Shown: positions 33,816 to 42,213 of the stretch, one piece after another
How positions within the stretch are numbered: position 1 is the stretch's first letter
Layout: each line of letters begins with the position of its first letter
NCBI RefSeq assembly: GCF_900112225.1
Contig: NZ_FOLD01000004.1
Span: forward strand, 1-64,000
DNA length: 64,000 nt
Direction: 5' to 3'
Source of the DNA: Massilia yuzhufengensis
GTDB lineage: Bacteria; Pseudomonadota; Gammaproteobacteria; Burkholderiales; Burkholderiaceae_D
The notes under the pieces: generated by a model
The model's database searches: none
What the model saw: only the letters and a program-made list of their open reading frames with translations
What the model was told of the DNA's origin: nothing
Position numbers and translations under genes: made by a program

Positions 33816-35021
33816 ATGCCACTTGCACTCTGGGCGCTGACATTGAGCGCTTTCGCCATCGGCACGACCGAGTTCGTGATCGTCGGCCTGATCCCCACCA
33901 TCGCCGCCAGCCTGGGCGTGTCGGTGCCTTCCGCCGGCCTCCTGGTGAGCCTGTACGCGCTGGGCGTGGCCGTCGGCGCGCCGGTGCTCACCGCCCTCAC
34001 GGGCCGCGTGCCGCGCAAGCAGCTCCTGATCGGCCTGATGATGCTGTTCACCGTCGGCAACCTGGTGGCCTGGATGGCCCCCGGTTACGGCGCGCTGATG
34101 GCCGCGCGCGTCCTCACCGGTTTGGCGCACGGCGTGTTCTTCTCGATCGGCTCCACCATCGCCACCAGCCTGGTGCCGAAGGAAAAAGCCGCCAGCGCGA
34201 TCGCGCTGATGTTCACCGGCCTGACCGTCGCGCTGGTCACCGGCGTGCCGCTCGGGACGTTCATCGGCCAGCACTTCGGCTGGCAGGCGACCTTCCTCGC
34301 GGTGTCGCTGCTGGGCGTGGTGGCGATGATCGGCAGCTGGATCCTGGTGCCGGCGAATATCGCCGGCAGCAAGCCATCGAGCCTGCCGGCCCAGCTCGCG
34401 GTGCTGAAGAAACCGCGCCTGCTGCTGGTGTACGCCATCACCACGCTGGGCTACGGCGGCTCCTTCATCGCCTTCACTTACCTGGCGCCGATCCTGCAGG
34501 AAGTCTCGGGCTTCGCGGCATCGAGCGTGGGCCTGGTGATGCTGGTGTACGGCGTGTCGGTCGCGGCGGGGAATATCTGGGGCGGCAAGCTGGCCGACCG
34601 CAAGGGCCCGCTGCCGGCGCTGCAGATCGTGTTCGCGCTGCTGGCCCTGGTGCTGCTGGTGCTCACCTTCACCGCGCCGAACAAGTGGCTGGTGCTGGCC
34701 ACCGTCCTGGCCTGGGGCGCGGTCGCCTTCGGCAACGTGCCGGGCCTGCAGGTCTACGTGGTGCAGCGCGCCGAACGCGATGCGCCGCATGCGGTGGACG
34801 TGGCCTCGGGCCTGAACATCGCGGCCTTCAATGTCGGCATCGCGCTGGGCGCCTGGGGCGGTGGGCTGATCGTCGCCAAGCTCGGCCTGATGGCCACGCC
34901 CTGGATCGGCTCGCTGATCGTGGTCGGCGCCTTCCTTCTTACCACGCTGGCGGGCTGGCTCGATCGCCGCGACGGCGTGCCCGTCAAGGCCATCCACGGC
35001 GCCGCCGTCGCCACCCATTAA
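33816..35021 (+). CDS. MFS drug/sugar efflux transporter (DHA1, AraJ/YdhP-like)
   Basis: 401 residues with about twelve membrane segments. The start MPLALWALTLSAFAIGTTEF and VIVGLIPTIAASLGVSVPSA, the motif-A-like loop ALTGRVPRKQLLIGLMMLFT and the second-half KLADRKGP are those of DHA1 exporters of the AraJ/YdhP/Cmr type. AAGGAG sits before the ATG at 33816; the open frame 78 bases upstream lacks this support. It probably exports a toxic compound or sugar-like substrate by proton antiport. A DkgB-like reductase follows by 21 bases and a LysR regulator is divergent. Confidence 0.9.
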   Translation: MPLALWALTLSAFAIGTTEFVIVGLIPTIAASLGVSVPSAGLLVSLYALGVAVGAPVLTALTGRVPRKQLLIGLMMLFTVGNLVAWMAPGYGALMAARVLTGLAHGVFFSIGSTIATSLVPKEKAASAIALMFTGLTVALVTGVPLGTFIGQHFGWQATFLAVSLLGVVAMIGSWILVPANIAGSKPSSLPAQLAVLKKPRLLLVYAITTLGYGGSFIAFTYLAPILQEVSGFAASSVGLVMLVYGVSVAAGNIWGGKLADRKGPLPALQIVFALLALVLLVLTFTAPNKWLVLATVLAWGAVAFGNVPGLQVYVVQRAERDAPHAVDVASGLNIAAFNVGIALGAWGGGLIVAKLGLMATPWIGSLIVVGAFLLTTLAGWLDRRDGVPVKAIHGAAVATH

Positions 35022-35042
35022 CGCTTTATTAAAGGACTTACC

Positions 35043-35843
35043 ATGAACATGCCACAACTTGGCCTCGGCACCTTCCGCCTGCAGGGACAAAGCGCGATCG
35101 ACTCGGTGCGCAACGGGCTGGAACTCGGTTACCGCCACATCGACACCGCCCAGATCTACGGCAACGAGGAAGACGTCGGCATCGCCCTGGCCACCTCCAA
35201 GCTGGCGCGCGGCGAGGTCTTCGTCACCACCAAGATCTGGACCGAACACCTTGGCGGCGACGCGCTCGCGCCCAGCCTCAAGGAAAGCCTGCGCAAGCTG
35301 CAGCTCGACCAGGTCGACCTGGCGCTGGTCCACTGGCCCTCGCCCGCCAGGGCGGTGCCGGTGGCGGAATCGATGCAGGCCCTGCTCGCCGCGCGCGATG
35401 CGGGACTGACGAAGGCGATCGGCATCTCGAACTTCCCGGTGGCGCTGATGCGCGAGGCGATCGACGCCGTGGGCGCGCACAATATCGCCACCAACCAGGT
35501 CGAGCTGCATCCCTACCTGCAGAACCGCAAGCTAGCCGCCTTCGCCCGCGAGATGGGCATCCATGTCACCGCCTACATGCCGCTCGCCTATGGCAAGGTG
35601 ATGGATGAGCGTGTCATCACCGCGATCGCTGCGCGCCTTGGCGCCTCGGCGGCGCAGGTGACGCTGGCCTGGCTGCTGGCCAAGGGCTACGCCGTGATCC
35701 CCTCGTCGACCAAGCGCGCCAACCTGGCCGGCAACCTGCTGGCGGACAGCCTGGTGCTGGCGCCGGAGGACATTGCCGCCATCGATGCGCTTGATAACGG
35801 CGGCCGCCTGGTCGACCCGGCGTTCGCGCCGGCCTGGGACTGA
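35043..35843 (+). CDS. dkgB: Aldo/keto reductase, 2,5-diketogluconate reductase B type
   Basis: 266 residues, a TIM-barrel NADPH-dependent reductase. Catalytic Asp and Tyr are in [19 protein letters not shown], the Lys in VTTKIW, and His in [10 protein letters not shown]. The cofactor loop near the C-terminus reads [15 protein letters not shown]. DkgB reduces 2,5-diketo-D-gluconate and methylglyoxal; the overall pattern and length fit DkgB, but the preferred substrate can vary. AAGGA precedes the ATG. It follows the MFS exporter closely and is likely in its operon under the LysR regulator. Confidence 0.86.
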   Translation: MNMPQLGLGTFRLQGQSAIDSVRNGLELGYRHIDTAQIYGNEEDVGIALATSKLARGEVFVTTKIWTEHLGGDALAPSLKESLRKLQLDQVDLALVHWPSPARAVPVAESMQALLAARDAGLTKAIGISNFPVALMREAIDAVGAHNIATNQVELHPYLQNRKLAAFAREMGIHVTAYMPLAYGKVMDERVITAIAARLGASAAQVTLAWLLAKGYAVIPSSTKRANLAGNLLADSLVLAPEDIAAIDALDNGGRLVDPAFAPAWD

Positions 35844-35849
35844 CGCAGC

Positions 35850-36557
35850 CTACTCGTCCAGCTCCGGATAGTGGCGGAAAATCCCGTTCTCGTTGAACGG
35901 GATGCGCCGCGGCGAAGCCAGGTAGGCCGCGATGTTGGGGCGCGCCGCCACGCGGTCGCGCAGCAGGGCCAGGGCCGGGTACTCGCCTTCCAGGCGCTTC
36001 ATCGCATTCGGGAAGGCGTAGCGCAGGCCCTCGATCACCTGGAACAGCGACAGGTCGGCGTAGGTCGGCTTGTCGCCCACCAGCCAGTCGCGCGCTTCCG
36101 GGTTGGTGAGGATGCGCGAGAAGTAGGCGAAGAACTTGGGCAGGCGCGTCTCGATGACATCGGCGGCGCGCCGCTGCGCTTCCGGCTTCTGGTCTTCGTA
36201 ATACAGCGAGGTGGCGATCGGGTGGTGGGTGTCGTGGATCTCGGTGACCAGGTCGGCGATGGTCAGCTGCAGCTGGTGGGTCCACAGCCGGCCAGGGTCA
36301 GTGCGCGGCGCCAGGCCGTGCTGCTCGCCGAGGTAGAGCAGGATGTTGGCGACCTGGCCGATCGTCAGCTCGCCCGTCTTCAGGAAGGGCGGCGCGAAGG
36401 CGGGGTGGGATTCGGTGTCGAGCGCGGAGTTCAGGAGCTCGATGCCGCCCTTGCGGCGCGCCACGTCCACGTACTCGGCCCCGGCTTCCTCGAGGGCAAG
36501 GCGGACGAACTCGCCGCGCCCCTGGATATCCGGCCAGTAGAAAAGTTCATACGCCAT
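35850..36557 (-). CDS. Glutathione S-transferase-like protein
   Basis: 235 residues. An N-terminal thioredoxin-like domain (MAYELFYWPDIQGRGEFVRL, with the SH-activating Tyr candidate near residue 7) is followed by an all-helical domain with GDKPTYADLSLFQVIEGLRY, the N-capping box region of GSTs. FAPPFLKTGELTIGQVANIL replaces the usual VPxLxxx-ESxAI pattern. It resembles the GSTs often annotated as sigma/alpha-like in betaproteobacteria. ATG 36557 with a GGGGT ahead is preferred to a start 33 bases earlier. It converges on dkgB with 6 bp between. Substrate unknown. Confidence 0.85.
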   Translation of the reverse strand: MAYELFYWPDIQGRGEFVRLALEEAGAEYVDVARRKGGIELLNSALDTESHPAFAPPFLKTGELTIGQVANILLYLGEQHGLAPRTDPGRLWTHQLQLTIADLVTEIHDTHHPIATSLYYEDQKPEAQRRAADVIETRLPKFFAYFSRILTNPEARDWLVGDKPTYADLSLFQVIEGLRYAFPNAMKRLEGEYPALALLRDRVAARPNIAAYLASPRRIPFNENGIFRHYPELDE

Positions 36558-36866
36558 CGCACACCCCGTGTCCCATTCGGCCTGGCGCAATTATGGGTGA
36601 TGAAACAGAAGCGTGTCGCCGCACAAACATGGTAATCTTGTATTGCCTGTCAGGCGAAAACAAAAAGTCGACATCGAGAGAGACAACATGAACGCAAGCC
36701 TTTCTAGCGGTTCCTTTCACCTCCGCCTGACCTACCCGGGCACCAGTTAGCTTGTCGGCCTTCCAGCAAGGCAGGCGTAATTTCTGCTTTGCAAGCCTGC
36801 CGTCCCCCAGATAAAGACAGTGGCGCCTTCTTGCGCCCGCACCTTTACGCCGACTGGAGCGCTCCC
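36558..36866. other. Gene-free, AT-richer region upstream of the DUF535 gene
   Basis: 309 bases between divergent GST and DUF535 genes. A 20-codon frame (36688-36750, MNASLSSGSFHLRLTYPGTS) follows a GAGAGAGA purine tract, and after its stop comes a hairpin with arms GGCAGGC (36770-36776) and GCCTGCC (36795-36801). A smaller GCCTG-T-CAGGC palindrome lies near 36645. This looks like a transcribed leader, but no known riboregulator was recognised. Confidence 0.4.
36688..36750 (+). CDS. Possible 20-residue leader peptide
   Basis: MNASLSSGSFHLRLTYPGTS, with five Ser and no obvious control codon run. The AGAGAGA tract seven bases upstream is a plausible ribosome binding site. It is followed by a 7-bp hairpin about 20 bases later and then by the DUF535 gene 117 bases away. 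It could be a leader peptide; it could equally be chance. Confidence 0.25.
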   Translation: MNASLSSGSFHLRLTYPGTS

Positions 36867-37826
36867 ATGATCCTCGCTCACCTGACCAAGCATTGGCTGG
36901 CCCGCCGCAGCCAGTACACGTCCGCCTCCTGGATGCTCAGCATTGCGCGCAGCCTGCGCGTGCTGCGCTACTGGCGCGAGCACCAGGCCCTGTGCCGGCT
37001 CGACCTGGTGCGCCGTTTCGTCGCGGCCCCGCACAACGACGACCTGTTCCACCACCTGAGCCACCGCAGCTACCTGGCGCAAGACCTGAGCCCGCGCCAG
37101 CGCGTGCAGTGCGTGCTGTCGCATTACCGTTTTGAAGATACCGCTTTCAGCAACGCCTACCACCAGGCCGTGTACGGCGGCGGCGGGCTCACCCTGTGGC
37201 AGCACGACACCGGCCCGCACAACTTCCTGTTGCGCCTCGAAATGGCGCCGCGCCACGACGCCGAAGGCGACCTCACCATCTCGCTGGTGGCCGACGGCAA
37301 ATACCTGCACCGCCTGTCCTATACATGGGTCGACGGCCAGCTGGCCGGCGTCGCCCTGCCCACTGTGCCTTTCGTCACGCGCAACCAGGGCCGCTGGACC
37401 GATTCCGGCGCCGCCTTCGACGCCTTCGAAGAAGCCTTTCCCAACAACTCCCCCAGCTTCTTCTGCTTCGCGGCGATGCAGGGCGTGGCGCAGGCCCTCG
37501 GCATCGACCAGGTCGTGGCCATCAAGTGCAGCGCGCACATCGCCTACAACCCCGCCGACGTCAAGCACTTCGAGAACGCCTACGACGGCTTCTGGAAGAT
37601 CCTGGGCGGTATCGAGATGCCGGGCCGCAGCTACCTGATCCGCCTACCCTTCTACCTCAAGCCGCTGGCCGACATGCCATCCAAGCACCGCAAGCGGGCA
37701 GCCCAGCGGCGCGAGTTCTGGCGCGCCATCGGCGACTCCACCCGCAGCACGCTGCTGCGCCACATGGTCCCGGCGACCAGCCCGCACACGCGCACGGCCA
37801 CCGAGCCGCTTACTGCCGAAGCCTGA
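36867..37826 (+). CDS. VirK/YbjX-family DUF535 protein
   Basis: 319 residues. The family blocks are seen: RRFVAAPHNDDLFHHLSHRS, YLAQDLSPRQRVQCVLSHYR, DLTISLVADGKYLHRLSYTW, and FFCFAAMQGVAQALGIDQVV, then HIAYNPADVKHFENAYDGFW. VirK/YbjX members in enterobacteria are linked with virulence and resistance to antimicrobial peptides; the biochemical role is unknown. No signal peptide or membrane segment. GGAG eight bases upstream supports the ATG at 36867. It ends just before the TPP riboswitch region. Confidence 0.85.
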   Translation: MILAHLTKHWLARRSQYTSASWMLSIARSLRVLRYWREHQALCRLDLVRRFVAAPHNDDLFHHLSHRSYLAQDLSPRQRVQCVLSHYRFEDTAFSNAYHQAVYGGGGLTLWQHDTGPHNFLLRLEMAPRHDAEGDLTISLVADGKYLHRLSYTWVDGQLAGVALPTVPFVTRNQGRWTDSGAAFDAFEEAFPNNSPSFFCFAAMQGVAQALGIDQVVAIKCSAHIAYNPADVKHFENAYDGFWKILGGIEMPGRSYLIRLPFYLKPLADMPSKHRKRAAQRREFWRAIGDSTRSTLLRHMVPATSPHTRTATEPLTAEA

Positions 37827-37860
37827 ACATTGCCACTTCCACCACGCCCGCCCGTGGCCG

Positions 37861-37869
37861 TGGTACACT
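37861..37869 (+). promoter_or_regulatory. Extended -10 promoter element before the TPP riboswitch
   Basis: TGGTACACT fits an extended -10 (TGnTAnAAT-like), placing the transcription start near 37876, exactly where the riboswitch P1 stem begins. No good -35 was seen, as is usual for extended -10 promoters. Confidence 0.4.
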
Positions 37870-37876
37870 GCCGCCT

Positions 37877-37966
37877 CGCTAGGGGTCCTGGTTCGCATGC
37901 AAGCGCGATCCGGGTGAGAGATACCCTTCGTACCTGATCTGGATAATGCCAGCGAAGGAAAGCGCA
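37877..37966 (+). ncRNA. TPP riboswitch (THI element)
   Basis: The conserved blocks of the thiamine pyrophosphate aptamer occur in order: AGGGGTCC at the 5' side, GTGAGAGATACCC (the usual CTGAGA block with GTGAGA), then ACCTGATCTGGATAATGCCA followed by GCGAAGGAAA. P1 can form from CGCT at 37877 and AGCG near 37961. It lies about 100 bases before the TonB receptor start on the same strand. Thiamine pyrophosphate binding normally shuts off the downstream gene by termination or by hiding the ribosome site; no U-tract terminator was found in the leader, so translational control is likelier. Confidence 0.93.
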
Positions 37967-38065
37967 ACGCAGTCCACAATCTTGTTTGCCCTTCCCCCAC
38001 GTTGGCTCCGGCTTTTTTGAAAAGCAGCGCGCCCCCTATGCGTGGCGCGCGAAAACGAGCAAACC

Positions 38066-40195
38066 ATGACATTCAACCTGAAGTATTCCGTCCTCGCCTG
38101 CGCTGTCCTGCAGGCTTTCGCACCATTGGCACAAGCCCAGCAACTTGATGGCGTCGCCTCGGTGGTCGTCACCGGCAGCCGCTGGGTCGCCAGCGACCGC
38201 GCCAGCATCGGCGGCTTCACCGACGCGCCGCTGCTCGACACCCCGGCCTCGATCACGGCGATCAGCAGCACCCAGATGCTCGACCTGTCGATCCGCAACG
38301 TGACCGACGCCGCGCGTTTCGACGCCTCGGTGGGCGACGCCTACAACGCGGTCGGCTATGCCGAACAGTTCTCGATCCGCGGTTTCGCGCTGGATAACGC
38401 CAGCAGCTACCGCAAGGACGGCATCGCCATTTCGGCCGATACCCAGATCCCGCTGGAGAACAAGGAACGCATCGAGGTCCTGCGCGGCCTGGCCGGCCTG
38501 CAGGCCGGCGTTGCGGCGCCGGGCGGCATGGTCAACTTCGTTACCAAGCGCCCGACCAGCACCTCACTCCGTTCGGCGCTGGTCGAAGTGAGCGAGCGCG
38601 GCACACTGCACGGCGCCATCGACCTGGGCGGGCGCTTCGAAGACCGCCGCTTCGGCTACCGCATCAACGCGGCCGCCGATAAGCTGCAATCCTATGTGCG
38701 CGGCGCCGACGGCGAGCGCCAGTTCGTGTCCGGCGCTTTTGACTGGCAAATCACCCCGGACGCCCTGCTGCAGCTGGACCTCGACCACCAGCACCGTTCG
38801 CAAATCACCGCGCCCGGCTACCAGCTGCTGCGCAACGAAGTGCTGCCGACCGGCGTGTCGCCCAAGACCCTGCTCAACGACCAGCCCTGGACCCGCCCGG
38901 TGGACACCGACAGCAGCAACGTGGGCCTGCGCTTCGAGTACCGCCTCAACCCCGACTGGACCCTGACCGCCAACGCCAACAAGCACTGGTTCAAGCGCGA
39001 CGACTACACCGCCTTCCCCTACGGTTGCAGCAACGAGGGCGACGGCTTCTATCCGGGCTACTGCTCCAATGGCGACTACGACGTGTATGACTACCAGAGC
39101 GTGGGCGAGCGCAAGACCCCGTGGGGCGCCCAGGCCATGCTGCAGGGCCGCTTCGCCACGGGCGCGGTGCGCCACGCATTGACCGTCGGCGCCAGCGTCT
39201 CGGAGCGCCACGACAGCTACGGCGAATACGTCTACGACTACGCCGGCTACAGCAATATCTGGAACAACCAGGCCGTCGCCCCGGCCCCGGGCACCCCGTC
39301 CACCGGCCCGGTGATGGAACGCCGCAACGACGTCGAACGCGCGCTGTTCGTGCAGGACGTGGCCACGCTCACCGAGCGCCTCACGCTGCACACCGGCCTG
39401 CGCTACGTGAAGCTCAAGCGCGACGAGCTGGAAGACATCGAGCAGGGCTGGGTGCATTCGAAGGACTCCTTCGTGCTGCCGAGCGTCGCGATGGTGTACA
39501 AGCCTGCGCGCGACTGGAGCGTGTATGGCTCGCTGAGCCACGGCCTGCAGCACGGCGGCATCGCCGAGATGGGCACCGCCAATGAAGACGCGGTACTGCC
39601 GCCGAGCCGCTCGAAGCAGGTGGAAGTGGGTCTGAAAGGCATCGTCAACAACGCAGTAATGGTGTCGGCCGCGGCCTTCGACATCCGCCAGGGCCTGGAG
39701 TACGTCAACGCCGCCAACAGCTTTGTCCGCGCCGGCCAGCAGCGCCACCGCGGCGTGGAAGTGGCGGCGCAGGGCAAGCTCGATGCGGGCCTGAACTACA
39801 GCCTGTCGCTGATGGCGCTGGACGCGAAACAGACCGGCACCGGCGACGCCGGCGTCGAAGGCAAGCGCGTGACCAACGTGCCGGAACTGCGCTCGACCGC
39901 CTGGGTGGAATACGCGGTGGCGGCCCTGCCTGGCCTGAAGGTGGACGCGCTGTGGCAGTACGCGGGCAGCAAGGCGTTCGATCCCGCCAACCGCGCCATC
40001 GTGCCCGGCTACCACGTGGCGGCGCTGGGCGGCTCGTACGCACTGCGCGTTGGCGGCGTTTCCACCATCCTGCGCGCGCGCGTGGACAACGTGTTCGACA
40101 AGTTCTACTGGCGCGATGTGACGCAGTCGCTGGGCGGCTACCTGCTGCCGGGGGCGCCGAGGACGTTCAGGGTGTCGGCGCAGTTTGATTTTTAA
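38066..40195 (+). CDS. TonB-dependent outer membrane receptor, predicted thiamine-related uptake
   Basis: 709 residues. Signal peptide MTFNLKYSVLACAVLQAFAP...QAQ; the mature N-terminus VASVVVTGSR is a TonB-box-like and plug entry motif. The plug runs through RGFALDNASSYRKDGIAI, ERIEVLRGLAGLQAGVAAPG and GMVNFVTKRP; about 22 barrel strands follow, ending ...RTFRVSAQFDF with the C-terminal aromatic. The sequence class is the siderophore-receptor group, so by homology alone it would be called a siderophore receptor. The TPP riboswitch upstream instead predicts transport of thiamine, a phosphate ester, or its pyrimidine/thiazole precursor. ATG 38066 is favoured over a GTG 24 bases earlier because the signal peptide begins there. 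Confidence 0.9.
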   Translation: MTFNLKYSVLACAVLQAFAPLAQAQQLDGVASVVVTGSRWVASDRASIGGFTDAPLLDTPASITAISSTQMLDLSIRNVTDAARFDASVGDAYNAVGYAEQFSIRGFALDNASSYRKDGIAISADTQIPLENKERIEVLRGLAGLQAGVAAPGGMVNFVTKRPTSTSLRSALVEVSERGTLHGAIDLGGRFEDRRFGYRINAAADKLQSYVRGADGERQFVSGAFDWQITPDALLQLDLDHQHRSQITAPGYQLLRNEVLPTGVSPKTLLNDQPWTRPVDTDSSNVGLRFEYRLNPDWTLTANANKHWFKRDDYTAFPYGCSNEGDGFYPGYCSNGDYDVYDYQSVGERKTPWGAQAMLQGRFATGAVRHALTVGASVSERHDSYGEYVYDYAGYSNIWNNQAVAPAPGTPSTGPVMERRNDVERALFVQDVATLTERLTLHTGLRYVKLKRDELEDIEQGWVHSKDSFVLPSVAMVYKPARDWSVYGSLSHGLQHGGIAEMGTANEDAVLPPSRSKQVEVGLKGIVNNAVMVSAAAFDIRQGLEYVNAANSFVRAGQQRHRGVEVAAQGKLDAGLNYSLSLMALDAKQTGTGDAGVEGKRVTNVPELRSTAWVEYAVAALPGLKVDALWQYAGSKAFDPANRAIVPGYHVAALGGSYALRVGGVSTILRARVDNVFDKFYWRDVTQSLGGYLLPGAPRTFRVSAQFDF

Positions 40196-40634
40196 GGGAA
40201 TGCGTGTCGCCTCCCGGGGGCGATACGAAGGACGACAGCCTTGAAACCGTCGTACCGGCGAAGGCCGGTACCCAAGTTCGCTGCATTGCGTTAGCGTGGC
40301 AAAGCAGGCGCATGCGGTTTGCGGAAGAATTGGGTCCCGGCCTGCGCCGGGACGACGGTCTTTCGGTTAACGAAAAAAGCGGGCGTTAGCCAGATTGCTA
40401 AGGCAATACGAAGGACGACAGCCGCGAGACCGTCGTACGCGCCACTGGCGCCTACGACTACCGGCGAAGGCCGGTACCTAAGTTCGTTGCGTTGCGTTAG
40501 CGTGGCAACGCAAGCGCGTGAGGTTTGAAAAGGAAATTGGGCGAAATGATGCCAGCGGCATCATTTCGGCCTGCGCCGGGACGACGGTCTTTCGGCTAAC
40601 GAAGAGAGCCGGCGTTAGCGCTACGCAGCGTAAC
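40196..40634. repeat. Tandem REP-like repeat array, locus 3
   Basis: 439 gene-free bases. Two imperfect direct units, 40223-40405 and 40406-40619, share ATACGAAGGACGACAGCC at the start, a hairpin module (TACCGGC-GAAG-GCCGGTA then CCAAGTTCG or CTAAGTTCG), a GCGTTAGCGTGGCAA segment, a reversed module and a GACGGTCTTTCGG end. Unit 2 carries two palindromes missing in unit 1: 40432-40458 (12-nt arms around ACT) and 40543-40567 (GAAATGATGCC-AGC-GGCATCATTTC). No coding gene seen. The modules also occur near 0.4, 26.2 and 62.15 kb. Confidence 0.8.
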
Positions 40635-41600
40635 TCAATCCGCCAAATCGGCCAGCTTGCCCAAGCACCGCCGCTGGAACCCGTTCAAGCCCACGGCCAC
40701 GAAGCTGTCTTCCGCTTCGATCACGCCTGCATCGAGCAGCAGGCGCAGCTTGGCGATGCGGTCGCCCTGGGCCAGGGCCTCGGCCAGGTGCGAGGGGTCG
40801 GGCTGGCCGGACTCTTCGATCGCTTCCACCACCTCAGGCGGGAAGTCCCAGTGCAGTGCGATCACCGCCGACAGCTGGCGGCTGGCCGCGAACAGGTCGG
40901 TCCCGAAGGCGCCCGAGCCCGGCACCTTGCCTGCGCAGATGCGGTCGGCCACCTGGAAGGCGACCTGCAGGCCCACGTTCTGCATCAGGCCGGCCAGGTA
41001 GGATTCGAACACGCCGGCCGACAATCCGGGCGCCATCACGCTGGCGGCAAAGGCGCAGCGTTCGGAGTGGCGCCACACGTTCGGGGCCACCTGGCGGGCG
41101 ACGCCCTGTACCTTGACCTTCACCAGCGGGCGGAAGGCGATCCGGGCCAGCAGCATGCGCAGGCCGTTCAGGCCCAGCATGGTGACCGCGCCTTCGAGCG
41201 TCTCGATCGGCTTGACCGGGCGGTAGTAGGCGCTGTTGGCCTCGCGGATCACTTCGGCGACCAGCACCAGGTCGCGCCCCACCTCGGCCGACAGCGCGGC
41301 GGTGGAGATGTTTTCGTCGGACAGGGCGCCCAGCAGCTGCGCCACCAGTTCCGGGATGCGCGGCACCAGGCCGGACGCGTTCTCGGGATCGGCGCTCAAG
41401 GCGCGCACCTCGGCCAGGATCTGCTCTTCCACCTCGCTGGTGGCGTTGGTGCCGCTGGACGCGGTCAGCCAGCGGTAGAAGGCGGAGTCGATCTCGGCCG
41501 GCATGTCCTCGTTGTCCAGCACGGCGGCCGCGACCGCGCCGGCAGGGGTTGGCGTTTCCTTGTCGCTGCCGCCCAGCAGGCGGCCTATCCAGTTTTTCAC
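40635..41600 (-). CDS. HDOD-domain protein
   Basis: 321 residues starting at a GTG. After a variable N-terminal 100 residues comes the HDOD fold: VPRIPELVAQLLGALSDENI, LSAEVGRDLVLVAEVIREAN, AVTMLGLNGLRMLLARIAFR, VWRHSERCAFAASVMA and SYLAGLMQNVGLQVAFQVAD. HDOD domains are relatives of HD hydrolases that lack some metal ligands and act in signalling, motility or gene control. No GGDEF/EAL part is fused. The next genes do not reveal a partner. The stop lies at the edge of the tandem repeat array. Confidence 0.88.
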   Translation of the reverse strand: MKNWIGRLLGGSDKETPTPAGAVAAAVLDNEDMPAEIDSAFYRWLTASSGTNATSEVEEQILAEVRALSADPENASGLVPRIPELVAQLLGALSDENISTAALSAEVGRDLVLVAEVIREANSAYYRPVKPIETLEGAVTMLGLNGLRMLLARIAFRPLVKVKVQGVARQVAPNVWRHSERCAFAASVMAPGLSAGVFESYLAGLMQNVGLQVAFQVADRICAGKVPGSGAFGTDLFAASRQLSAVIALHWDFPPEVVEAIEESGQPDPSHLAEALAQGDRIAKLRLLLDAGVIEAEDSFVAVGLNGFQRRCLGKLADLAD

Positions 41601-41691
41601 AGCACACCACCGTCATGGGAAGCAGAGAAAACTATTTTAATACTATACGGCAATAAATTACCAGACTGGCGCAGCTTTTCTTGTCGCCGAT

Positions 41692-42213
41692 CTAGGCAGC
41701 GCCAAGCAGCGCCTCGACCTGGCGCAGGCGTTCAGGCAGGCTGCCCGCCAGCAGCACATACGGGATCGCGCGCGCGTCCAGCGTCTGCACCAGCATCCGG
41801 TGCACCTTCTGGCGCACTTCTTCCGATTCGCGCTGCAGGCCGTCCGGCTCCCACGGGCCATCGGGCGCGGTGACGAAGGTAAAGGCGTAGTCGTGGCTGC
41901 CGTCCAGGCGCGCCAGCTGCGGGTCGACCCGGCCCCAGTACTGGCGGCTGTACAGCGCCGTCATCAGCGGCGTGGTGTCGCAGAACAGGAAGCGCGTGGC
42001 GCGCGCGGCGGCGGCATCTTCGCGCGCGCGCTGGGTGCGGGCGATCGGGTACTGGTCGCTCTCGAAAGGCACGCGCGCGTGGGTGTCGACGAATTCGCGC
42101 AGGTATTCGGGCACCCATACGCTGCCGTAGTGCGCGGCCAGCGCTTCGGCCAATGTCGACTTGCCGGACGATTCGGCCCCGAGGATGGCGACCCGCTGCA
42201 CAGCCCCGCTCAC
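41692..42213 (-). CDS. NadR-type ribosylnicotinamide kinase-like P-loop protein
   Basis: 173 residues. RVAILGAESSGKSTLAEALA is the Walker A region with the GxESSGKST form typical of the NadR kinase domain; WVPEYLREFVDTH, RTQRAREDAA, FLFCDTTPLMTALYSRQYWG and DYAFTFVTAPDGPWEPDGLQ continue the NadR pattern. It lacks the NadR adenylyltransferase and DNA-binding parts. The GTG start overlaps the stop of pnuC (GTGA), so both are co-translated. Together they would take up and phosphorylate nicotinamide riboside to NMN for NAD synthesis. Confidence 0.86.
   Translation of the reverse strand: MSGAVQRVAILGAESSGKSTLAEALAAHYGSVWVPEYLREFVDTHARVPFESDQYPIARTQRAREDAAAARATRFLFCDTTPLMTALYSRQYWGRVDPQLARLDGSHDYAFTFVTAPDGPWEPDGLQRESEEVRQKVHRMLVQTLDARAIPYVLLAGSLPERLRQVEALLGAA

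Noticed and set aside
38066..40195. Calling the TonB receptor a siderophore receptor
   Set aside because: Sequence class alone suggests it, but the adjacent TPP riboswitch points to a thiamine-related ligand.
40196..40634. CRISPR array
   Set aside because: The two direct units are about 183-214 bp and imperfect with internal palindromes; there are no short regular repeats with unique spacers and no cas genes.
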